A stretch of 64,000 nucleotides of DNA from Tomocerus qinae (lineage: Eukaryota > Arthropoda > Collembola > Entomobryomorpha > Tomoceridae). Below the pieces are notes generated by a model that was not told the DNA's origin, searched no databases, and saw only the letters and a list, made by a program, of their open reading frames with translations. The stretch lies in NCBI GenBank assembly GCA_020055645.1, contig CM034547.1:27776513-27840512 (forward strand). The letters are read 5' to 3'. Position numbers and translations under genes: made by a program. The stretch's first letter is position 1; each line of letters starts with the position of its first letter. Positions 29,601 to 41,600 of the stretch are shown here, in pieces.

Positions 29601-32600
29601 ACAGCCTTCTTTGTGTGTGTTCAATGTTGTGTGGTATGGACTGAATAACATATATGCCTAATATGTATTCGTATTTACTGAGGTAAATGCTTTTTTTACT
29701 TTCCAACTTCACTGCTACCGCTCGGTGCTTTGGTTTCCTGTATCGTTAGGAATCTCAGAGCTATATAAACATCTCTGACTATCCTATATGTAGTAGTTGT
29801 TAGTTTTGTAATGAATGAAAAGGTAAAGTGCCGGAGAAAGTGAGCACTGGACCATTGAGATGCTTTGATGAAAACCTTTCTCACACTTCTTCCGTTATTC
29901 TATGGAGCTTCATTTTATTCAGAGGTCACACACACAAACACCACACAGGATGTGGAGAGACAGATACTCTCTATTACCTTTTGTTCCATATTGCACATAG
30001 CCCAAGTCCGGTCTACATAATGGGCCAATATTGAAGGACTACTACCAATATACTCAACTGTTTTGTTTTGTATTTATGCTAGATGAAACAAAACGCTCGC
30101 GCTCTCACTTCAATACCATTTACACTTTGTTCTTTTATTTATTTTTCTGGTGCGTTGCATTCTGCAAATCGACAGTACTATCAATCTATCTAGAAAAGTC
30201 AAATGTCAAAAAGGCACACAGGGTAGTTTCAGTAGTAGAAATAGCAATGGGTGTATTAGTATAGGGGAATTTGTTTGTAGATCCTTACATATGAAATTAT
30301 ATATAATATCAAATTGCAATGGAACGATGTTTGCACTTTTATTCGATTTATTTTCGCCCAGCTTCGTTTGTTTCAAGGATAGGAGCATGAAATAGCAATT
30401 ATTTGACAGAGAAGCAAGCGTTTGGATGTTGGTTTATGTTTATGATTAAAAAAATTAATAACTGAAATAATAATTCTAAATTTTGCAAATGTAAACTACA
30501 TTTCTTTACCAGTAGGTACTAGAAAGGATATTATTATTAGTTTTATAAACATAGATGACTGAGTAGTAAATATTGTATTGCAGCTACACATACGTCAAAG
30601 AAAATCTGTTCCGAAAGTTCTCCTATGAGACTATGAGAGGGAGGAGTAGGAAGAAGTTAGATGTTCAAGTGGTGCTTTAACTCTCTCGAGTAGTCAGTCA
30701 ATGAGACAAACGAAGAGTTTTCTTCTTCTACAGTATAGAAAAAAACCTACGGCAAGCCGTAACAGAAGCTCGCCTGAGTGAAGGGGACCGTGTACACAGT
30801 TTTAATAGAATAATAGAAACAGGTTTATTTTCATATTTATTGGTTAATATTGAGTATCAAAGTCAAAATGTATGAATGTTGACCATCAAAGTCAATAGAA
30901 AATCAAAGCAGATTAACGTTGACTATGAAAATCAACAGAAACTCAAAATAGATTAATCCTGACAATGAAAATCAACAGAAGATCAAAATAGATTAATGTT
31001 TACTATGAAAATCAACAGAAAATCAAAATTTATTAATGTTGAATATGGAAATCAACAGAAAATCAAAATTGATTAATGTTGACTATGAAAAGCAACAGAA
31101 AATCAAAATTTATTAATGTTGAGTATGAAAATCAACAGAAAATCAAAATTGATTAATGTTGGCTATCATAATGGAAAGCAATTCGAAAAATTTAAATTTA
31201 ACTATCTATTTGCATATAAATGCGAAATAGATTTATTTTCGTCCTACAATAGGTATTTTCCAGTTTTATTGAATTTATTATAAAATCTTAAATTTTGTCG
31301 AAGCGGCATTTAATATTTTGTACTATCCCGCTAACAATCCATAGGAAGCACATTTGAACTTTTAATGTTCATTTAATGTCACATTTTCATTTTGACTATT
31401 AAAATGATGACAAAGTGAGCGCGCGGCATCTCAGCAACCTATGGACCAATGTGGCCCATTTTCAATAGGCTTTGTCACAGGTCCATAGGCAATGTTTTTG
31501 CCAAGTTTAGTTGAAATCCATCAATGTCTTCAAACGTTATCGTGTAAACGGACGCACGGACGGACGGACGGACTGTGCGATTCTATAAGCTGCCTATTCA
31601 GGCGAGCTAATCAAGTCAAATCACTATTGTATTGTAATATTGACTATCAAAATGAAAAGATGTTAGAAATTGAAATTTGACTATAAAATTGAATATAAAT
31701 CCAAAATAGATTTATTTCCGTCCTCTAATAGTAGTATTTCGGTTTTATTTCCTTTATTATTAAATCTCAAATTTGGTAGAAGCGGAGTGAAATATTTTAT
31801 ACTATCACGCTAACAATTTATAGGAAACGCCTTTGAACTTTTTAATGACCACTTAATGCCAAATTTTCACTTTGACTATCAAAATGAAGACAAAGTGAGC
31901 GCGCGTTATCTCAGCAACAAACGGACCGATTTACCCCCAATTTAATAGGGATCGTCAGTGGTCCATAGGCATTGTTTTTGCCAAGTTTGGTCAATATCCG
32001 TCATTTCTTTCGAAAGTTATCGTGGGGACGGACGGACGTACGGACGGACGTACGGACAGACTGTGCGGTTCTATAAGCTGCCTTATTCAGGCGAGCTAAA
32101 ACGGAATATGGCCATGGAGTTGTATTTGAATTCAGATTGCATTTGACTTTACTCTAGTGCACATTACTAGAAAACTCTTGCTGGTATTTCGTAATTTAAA
32201 TGCATATACTGGATAGTATGCCTATGGAGTGTACAATGACAGAGACTAATAAAATAGGATGCTCTGTGAGACGTTGTTTTGTCTATGTCTTTTACATATG
32301 TATGCATGTATATCCAGTTTGGCTTGACTTTCTCTTGCTTTCTCCAGCTATCTGTGCACACAATTCAAGTCTTGGATTGTAGTCGGCAGTAGGCAAGTCG
32401 TGGCAGTCACTCATTTCGTTTTCGTTGTTGGCTCCTCGTAGCTACGTGTTGCTTCCCCATGACTAAACTCCAGTAAATGCAAGCTAACTCTCTCTGACCG
32501 TCCTGTTCTATGTATTTGTATATAGCAAAATGTTCTATGAAATACAACGTCGACTCAACTTACTACTCTCTGTCTCTAATTTAAGGTCACTTGGATGCCA

Positions 32601-35600
32601 CGCACACATTTTCTCCATTCCTTCCCATCGTAAACTAAAGAAAATGCTTGCCTTCGACTTTCACCATTCTGTTCCATGCAATTCTCTATAGAACATCAAA
32701 TTACTACAACCGTACAGTGTGTGAATGAAACTATCTAGCACACAAGAGTTATTCCTACGACTCTATATAGCATGAATATAGTCGTATATTATGTATGTAC
32801 AGAGTGTCATGCAGTAGTTGGACAAATAGCCATCCACAGACTTTATTGAGTTCGTTTACAGCTTTGGCAGTCAGTTGTGACTGCACTGAATTGCTATGGC
32901 TCATCATTCATGGCTCCATTGTCAAAATTTCGACAGAAGACGAGACAACCCAAAGAGATAGACGGGTGATGGAAAAATTGCTATTGAAATTAAATGACTA
33001 TGTTACACAAAGTTTACAATGTAGGCCGGAGCTTTCAATAGACACAAACCCTTATCTTATAGAGCAGTTTACTGAAAAGCTTAAGCTTTCTGAAGGCATT
33101 ATACACTTATTTTTAGACGCTTTACTCATTTTCCGCACGCATTATAAACGTCAACGCTATCAATATATAGCTATAAAATTCTAACCGTTTCTAGTAACTT
33201 AAGAGAATTTTGGCGCAAGCACAAACCGTTACTTTCTTTTTATGTGCTACATAACTACCGGTTTTTCTTAAAACTTCAACTAGGTCAACCAGTAGGTATA
33301 AAAACACATGTTCGCATAATTATGGAATGCTGAATTCTGTGTGAAAGATGAGTAGCAGTTACTGTTCACATTTAAACGCTAATCCTTTATTGTCTTTTTA
33401 GAAACTTAACAATAATAAACAGTAAGTACATAAGCAGATTATATCTATAATGTAAGGCTAGTTTATTATTTGTATTTTTTAAATACCAATGTTTACACAT
33501 AAAGTAATGTTTTGAGTCATTTTAAGTGAGTTAAATAATTTGAGTCCCGAGTTTTCATTTTTCTATGCAGATTGTATAAGTTATTACATAGGGTTACTAG
33601 TTTGTAGTTGAACATATAAAGTTTGTCAATGTCTCCTAAAGGCTGTTACAACATTATTTTGGATAAAGAGAGATGGTAATGGTAAATACATAATGGACTA
33701 GGGATTAGCAAAATCCATTGTAGCATGAAAAGGGATTTGTTAAGACGCAGATGGAAATCTTCCCAGCTGAACTTAAGCACGTCAATCATTCAAGACTAGT
33801 GTTTTTAGATACAGCTATTAAATTAGTGGCTAAGAACAGCTGTCTTCTACACTGCTACATAATATTATGATGATTGGTTTACTTAGGTATTCTATTCAAG
33901 TCCTATGCACATGCTTTAGAGAGTTCTAAGTTTTATGTGAAAGGAAGAAACTACCTCTGCATTACTGCATATTTTTTACTAGTCACTAAATGTTTTCTTA
34001 TAATTTGTCGCTTTTGACATGATTGCGTCGTATTTATTTTGTCAGTGTCATTTACAGTTAATACAAAAATAACACTCAATGTGGGACACATGTAAGTATC
34101 ACTCTGTTGCTGCCATATCTGTTTACTGTTTGCTAACCAGAATATTTTATGTATAAGCCCCACTTGAGTTCTATTGAATTTTTATGCACAGTACCTCCAT
34201 GATTGACAATGTGGTTCAGCTTCGCCGTAAGTGCATTATAATGTCACGTCATATTTTCTTCAACCACTTGAAACGAAATGAATTTGTAAATTCTGTCCTA
34301 TTTAACTTCTCAATGTAGTATTTACTAATTTTGTCCCTCAAAATCGTAAATTATCAACAAATGTAAGATACATTATTCTCCTTATTCTTTTAAGTAAAGT
34401 ATGGCACAGTTGGCGGTAATTCATATTACCTTTTTTTGACAATTTCATATAAACTTTCACCAACTTTCACCACACAAAAATTTCGTTGATTTTGATTAAA
34501 AGTCTTGGTATAGTACCATGAAAACCCTTAATTTTTGAACATACTCTATAAAGTTAAAATATCAAGCTAAATGTTTTAAATACTCCAAAGACGACAAATG
34601 GCCAAGATCTACTTGCAAATGTTCAGACAAGTTTAACTTAGCGTGTTAACGACTAAGTTTTAAACGATTTTAAAAAGAGTTAAATCACATATTCATAGAT
34701 TCTGTAGTGGAGCGAAAGAATATTTAGAAGAGTAATGATTGTAGATAAATTAAGTGTCTGGGTGTTTAATAAAGAAGTAGGCGAAAGGGGGAAGATGGTT
34801 TGGTGCTTACTTTCATGGATGTGAAGAGGAAGCTAACAATAAGAATTAGAGATTTAATGTTCCAATCGCATACTTAATTTCGCTGGTTGGCCAACTTAAC
34901 TTGAGTTGGCATTTGGCATAGCAAAAGGAAATAAGAAGGTATGGCATGGTATACCAAAATTCTGTCCTATTTCCTCAATGTTAGCATAGGATTGGTTAGG
35001 TTTGGTTAGTTTAGTTGGTTAGGAGAAACTCGAGTGGAAAAATTAAAGTGGAGAGATATGAAATGGAATGTTTTGGCAATGTTATTAGAATTGGGCTGCT
35101 AGCCAAAGAGTTCTTTGATCGATAAATCATTGGGAAATTGAGCTGACTCCTTTCACAGTTAACTGGATCATCTGATCTGATCTGAGAATTTCCCTTAACT
35201 TGACTTCGTGTACACTAGACATAGACACTAGTCTTTACGTTTCTTTGCGGATAATATTAGCTCGTCTTTCTAACTATCCCTCTGAGACTACTTCCCTCCT
35301 TTCTTGTCTATCACCAGAAGCGGAAACACAAAAAAGTCGAATGGTGAATGAAACCCACTGACATATTTAGAAATAGTAAAAAATGATAATTAAGAGTATA
35401 AGTACGGCATACATAAGTATCGTGTTATGCAGATTAAAGCTTTGAAATAATTAGATACCAATTGAAGACCTAGTACACCTTGTAAAAAATTAATTCTTTG
35501 TGGGTCAGTCATGTTACTGCATTATATAAATTGTGATTGTGATTAATAGAAGCTGAGACGCAGTCAGTCGACGTTATTTATTTTGAGGATTATAAGTAGA

Positions 35601-38600
35601 CATTTTGAATGTCTATTTAATATTATGAGACAAGAATAAGCTACATCTTATAATACATCAAAAGAAGTTAGATTCGAGGAAATGCCGTACATTTTTAATT
35701 AGCGACCTATAAAATGATGAATCGTGAAGTTTATTGGTGGATAATTTTCTGTAATAGACATAAAGAACACTTTTGCCTTGTAGGTAACTAATTTCTCTAT
35801 CCATCCGTAAACACTACATGAGCAGTTTTTCACTCCGGTTCACTTAACTTTCACTCCAGATTAATTTTCACCAATGCTAAAGGTAATTGAAGGTTTAATG
35901 GAGTGTTTAGTTCTCTATTTCATACGAAAGTAATATAGAAGTATTTATTTATTTACTGAATCAGATATTTCCTCCAATGGAGGTTAGTTGTACATCTGTC
36001 AAGGCATACTTACAATGTAAATCGTACTTGAAAAAAAGTCATATTATTTTCACGAAGCTTACTTTAATGTATCGCGTAGGTACTTACATGTAACGTAGAT
36101 AGATAAATTATTCTTGGAGGCTAAATAAGACTTTAAATATAGAGGTAGAGGAGAGAAAATAAAAGATGTTTCTGGGTTCGGCGACAGAGTTAAATAAAGG
36201 GTAGATAAATGGATGACCAAGGTGAGAAAATCAATTCGTATATTTTGTTGGTTTAGGTAGTTGGACTAGTGTAAAGCGATTAAAGTGAAAGGTATAGATG
36301 TATACAGAGTTGGGAAAATAAGAATGAATGAGATGCTCAGGAAATGGTAATGTAAGCAAGTATGTTTGATAGGTATTTCCAGTAGAGAGTGGTGTAATGG
36401 AGGGAAAAAGAATTGAGGGAGAAGTGAATTCATGAGATTGTGCTGTGAGTAGATTCTAGTGGAAGGAAAGTATTAGTAAAGCTGTGGTACATAACATGAC
36501 ATGCCTACCTCCTTCTTGGTTGTCTTATTGGTATGGTTGGTAGGCAGACACTCTTCATCTTCAGATTATATAGTACGTTAGTAGGCTAAGTCCTCCTCTC
36601 TTCACTGCACTAGTAGTAAGTCTCCAGAAAAGTAGATTGAGAGTAGGAGTTAAAGGAGAGAAAGAGCACATCAGCATCAACATTAGTTGTGCCTATAAGA
36701 AGTTGAACTGTGTGGCAAGCACCAAGGGAGGATTTGCTACAGGGTCTGCATCAAATGCACTTGTCAATTTGGAGTAATTCACTGTTGCACCCGCAGAACG
36801 CACTTCTCAAATTTTTGTGCGAATTATCGTGGAAGTGCGAGTGTGCGCCGAAGTCTATTTTCTGTTCGTGTCTTTTGATTATTAGCGTATTTATAGCGCA
36901 GATAAATTTAAATGAAGAGTATGAAAAGTTTTGTGGCATCCTGCACAGAGACAGTGCATCGTACATCACTCCAGGTTAGGATTCCATTCTAGGGAAAGCA
37001 CGGATCCAAGTAAACTGAACTACTACTAAAGGCAAGTCCCATTTCCTTTCCTCGGCTCCCGGCCCATTTTACAAATTTCTTCTTTTCCCTTCTTGATAGC
37101 AGAATTTTTCAACAGTAACTCGCTGTCCTCGATGCTCACGTATATATTGGTACTATTAGATAGAGTAGTAGAAGCTTTAGCGTAACACACCACGACACGA
37201 GAATAGAATAGGAAGAGGAAGTGGAGATATGGGAAAAGTGTGTCTTTCAAACGGGCTATTGCTTATACTGATATATAACACTATAAGCCAAAGGCCATGT
37301 CCTTTCTTCACTTACTGTTAGGTACTTTATTAGACTTTGGGAAACCTTATAGGTGAGTACTTTAATATGACAACTCTGTAGCCAACCAAAATACTAGGTA
37401 TACTTACAATTTCCTTATTGCTGCGTGGGCTATGCTTAAGTAAGTAGTAGTATTCATTTTATAACACAAGAGGAATAGTCAAACGTGTCAGGCAATGTAT
37501 ACTAATAAGAGTTATATCTCCGAGTTGTAAGTAAAATATATGTGCAGCTGTGATATCGTATAGCAGGAGAAAGTCCTAGCTAGTCCATTTCACACATTTT
37601 TCACTTGGCCTTAGTTTCTCTGTCTCGAAATCGCAACCCTTTAGTCATGTCAGTTTTCAGTTAGTTTACTTTCATTCGCTAGACTCGAGTATGTTTCAAC
37701 ATATGAGATTCTCTAGAGCCAATCTAATGTATTTTCATTCAAATCCTATCAACTCCAATTTGGTTCGATAACCTTTTCAAATTGGACATTGAATATTTAG
37801 CTAGCTATATCCTTTTAATTTCAGGTTCCTATTCTTAAACAGAGCGTGTCTTTTAGTATTTAGCAAAAGTAGGTTTCTATGTTATTGTACACAGACTACT
37901 GCGGCTACCTTTACTAATAGAAAACAATTAACTTAGTTTACTAATGTTCCTCATAGTATCTTCTGGATGGCTTTGTTTAGAATTGAAGTGCACTGCATTT
38001 AGCAGATTACTATTTGACTGCACTGTGTGAAAATTGCCAGAGCCCCTGATTATTTTAGAAGTTTAGCGTAAGTAGGCTTTGCAAATTTACCTTGTGCGAA
38101 TTTGGGGGAACTTATTCAACAAAGGTTGTATTTGTATAGGATTTTAGAGAAGGAAACTAAGGTACTACCTTCACAGAACAAGTTCATGCTCATTTCCCAG
38201 CTTGCCTTTCTTAGCTTTGACTGCGTTTAGATTAGATTGCTTGTTCTGCTCTATATGTGTAATCCTTTTGCAATAAGAAAGCTGCATTAGGAATCCATTC
38301 ACCACTGCAGTTCATGGTGACTTCTATATTAGAAATACATATATAGGTATGATGAAATTCTGCGAGGACTACAACTCGACGAGAATTGAAAAGCTACTTA
38401 TGTGAAGTGAATAGAGAAAATAGAAATACAGTCTGGTAGGGAAATAATTTCGTCGCACATGCATATAATGTACATGAGTACGTATGCAAGACTTACGAGC
38501 TGAAGTACTTGAGCAAATCATGAAAAACAGTGAATGTCAGACAGCCGTTGAGTTTGAACTGAGAGGACAAGTCGTCCGTATAGAGCTGGCTGTCTTTTCT

Positions 38601-41600
38601 TCCTAAGATTTACTACGGGCCATGTAATCTTTCTATAATACATTTCACTTTTCACCAGTTCTGCTCCTGATGATAGTACATTCAGAGAACAGAGTCAAAC
38701 TTATTGCTACGACTTTACACTGTACAGATACCTATGCTGCCTAATGCAGATAGAAAGTGTACCTCCTCAAGTTTGTCCTTCTGCTGTTTTTCCCTTGTTG
38801 AATGGAAATTGGGCCGAGGATAACGATTACCGTTGTATGTGATTTAAATTAGTAATGCGAATTCGCCGCATTTTGGCATTAAATTTTAACAGGTATGTAC
38901 CTATTTGTCTTTTCAAATGCAGAGCAGAGTGCAGATGAGAACTGAATCACATGCCCTGCTGTTTTGTTTAACTACCATCCACTTAAATTAATACCAATTG
39001 TAGTGAAGAAAGAGAAAGCTTTGTGTCTATTGACAATTACAAGTTGTAAATGGAGAAAACATATTTAACCTAAGTACCTAAATGTTACGAGATAGTAGTG
39101 CATACAAGGGCAAGATACGAAATAGTGTGTACTTATGTAAAGAATGCACTTTGCTCTAATACGTGCAGTTACATTTAGGAAATGGTCGTTTCTTTGAGAA
39201 TACAGATATCTAGAATAAAATAAAGGATGTACATGGAGAAAGTGAGAATGGAGACTAAGATCATTAGAGGGATGATTACGGTATATAGAAGTATTTTCTT
39301 TAATGATAACTATCTGAATTGGAGTGAACAGTTAAGAAGGAAATGCTTGCTAGTTTGAATGGAAAAACACCCTGTAGCTCTTTATCTGTCTGAAGACTTA
39401 TTTTAAGGTGGGAGAAAGTAGTACTATAGAGAGGAGTTCCATTTCATTCGTGTTAGTGGCCTAGTCGGAGAGAGTGGTTGGCATTGTTGGCAGTGGGGAC
39501 GTGAAAGGGAAAATGATGATGATGATGATGGCTGTGATGATGTGAAAGGGTTCTTAGGTTGACTTCTTGAGCTTACTTCACTTCACTTGACTTAGGCTTT
39601 AGTTTGCTTTTTACGACATGACGACAAGGACAGACTCCCAGAGAGAGAGAGAGAAAGCAAAAGAAAAGTCAACGACTGTTCTGTTCTAAGAAGTGAAGAA
39701 AAGACAAGTCGCAGTGGTAGTGGTCTGGTTTTAGTTGTGCCAAGCCACGGCCTGCGTCCTGAACATACTTCCAGGAAGAGAACCTGGAGACAGACAAGAA
39801 GGATAATTTGACAAAGTTTTTCTCAACGTAATTGCCAATATCTTTGATTATGACGGGTCGTTAATGTGCTCTTATGTTCAATGTTCGCATGGAAAAGACG
39901 GCTTCTTCTCAACCGGGACCATTTTATGAGTCTGTGTTGTCGTTTTCTCGTATACTTACATATTAGCCAGGACTACTCCTATTCCACAGCTGTAATTACA
40001 TTTTATACAGCAGAGTGACTGAACCTACTAAAGTAAGTAGACCACGCAGTAACCGTCGTCATGTACTACTAGTAGTAGTAGGCCAGTGGTTTTCGTCCAC
40101 TCTTCTCTTCTTGCCACATAAAAATTGGAACAATGCAATATCTATAGTAGACTATCTTTTCCACTATCTTATCATCACCTATCTAGTACATTATACTTAG
40201 CCTACCTATACATAAGTTAAGAACTATATTGACGAAACTCACTCGCTTTCACTTTCCATGTAATAATGTACCTTGCATTATTCAGTACTTGGCTTTCACT
40301 TTGGCTAGCAGTTACAATGCAACAGTGGTGGTTGGCGTTGGCTTCTTAGTATATTTCTCAAGTATCTAATAAGGGGTTATATAAAGCAATCTATAAGACC
40401 TCAGGAAGTTCCTTAAATATCTCCTCATTTCGTTAAATTCAGAGCACAGGTCAATTTTCAATCTTGGCGTCAGTCCTAACTGCTTACTTAAACTATAAGA
40501 GAAAGTACACCATTTGTAAGAGAAGGCGAACGGAGCACATCGTTTATTGAATTTACGACACTATTTATATTTTAATTCTACGGGAATACCTTTCCTAAAA
40601 CTTTCTACATTGGCCTGATCAAGACACATGGTGCCCCGTTTCTGTCCTCCGTTACGTCAACCGATGGCCTTAAAGATTTTTTTCCTATAATATTGAGACA
40701 TTGTCACTGCCGAGATGTGGAATTCACTCAGCCTCTGCTAAACGAATATTATAGCTGCATATGACAAGAAGAGTAATGGCCCATTTTGAGTAGTCACAGT
40801 ATAGTAAAATGCAGGAGGTAGCGCTTTTTACGTTCAGAGAAATATTACATGAAAATGTCAAGGTACCTTTGTGCCGTAATAATATAAAAGTGTTCTCCAG
40901 TTTAATCTGAGTGACAAAAATAGGAAGAGAGTAATGTCATAATGTCAACTTTCTATGAATCACTTTATTAGGCCACCCGTATCTTTCTTAATGTAAAATG
41001 TAGTGGTTGTTAGTTAGTCTATAAACGCAGTTTGCTCTGCGTATTAAATTCACTTACAATTGCCTACTTACGAAAGGGCATTAATGGGCTATAAAGATCT
41101 ATTTGCAGAAACATCATGAAGGTAATGTCATATATCAGACAAGTATTTATCTCTCATCTTAATAGCGTAATAAAATCTGGAGAATTAGTACAACTCATGG
41201 CAATCACAATAAACTGCCGACAGTTTGTCTTATATGCAGTTCTACTTTCTTTTATTTCTTTATGTCCCATTTCCCTACAACTATCTTAAGTACCGGGTAG
41301 TAAAACCTAAAAAGACCACAAAAATTAGTTTAACATCCTTGTAAATGCAGTTTTAATTTTTAATTGCAGGTTTCTTGGCTTCGTAAGCGCTCTGACAGTT
41401 TGCAATTGCTAACGGTCGGCAATCAAACGTACAATAGTGATGCTAGAGTTGGCCTTCGTTTCAGGTAAGCTAACGATACATATATATATTGCTAACCATT
41501 GTACCATATACATAGACTGTTACATGTATAAAGTTTGAATGTTTGAATCATAAAAGAAATATGATATTACGTAATTTCTAATTCCCACTAGTACTAAAGT

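Larger units (their letters stand above)
30767..32097. mobile_element. Composite non-autonomous DNA-transposon-like element with short inverted termini
   Basis: The left end AGCTCGCCTGA (30767-30777) is the exact reverse complement of TCAGGCGAGCT found twice to the right, at 31598-31608 and 32087-32097. The similarity extends imperfectly inward: right end B reads inward GAATAAGG then GAACCG...CACAG, against GAGTGAAGG...GGACCG...CACAG at the left end. Between the ends lie a 40-bp minisatellite and two tandem copies of a ~460-bp module. There is no transposase frame, so any mobility would have been supplied in trans. No clear target-site duplication was seen. Inference: a MITE-like or terminal-inverted-repeat family whose right module was duplicated. 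A non-mobile complex satellite is the alternative. Confidence 0.55.
26001..41369 (+). other. Intron 2 of the Dpr-like gene (15.4 kb)
   Basis: Bounded by GTAAGT at 26001 and TTGCAG at 41364-41369. It splits Ig1 between the first cysteine and the core tryptophan. It carries the composite repeat element at 30767-32097, two protein-like but unrecognised open frames (32795-33184 and 36707-36976) and small microsatellites near 39.5-39.65 kb. The remainder is unremarkable AT-rich DNA. Confidence 0.75.

Noticed and set aside
31492-32146. Two plus-strand frames encoding Arg-Thr-Asp-Gly repeats
   Set aside because: They are translations of the GGAC arrays in the two repeat modules, not genes.
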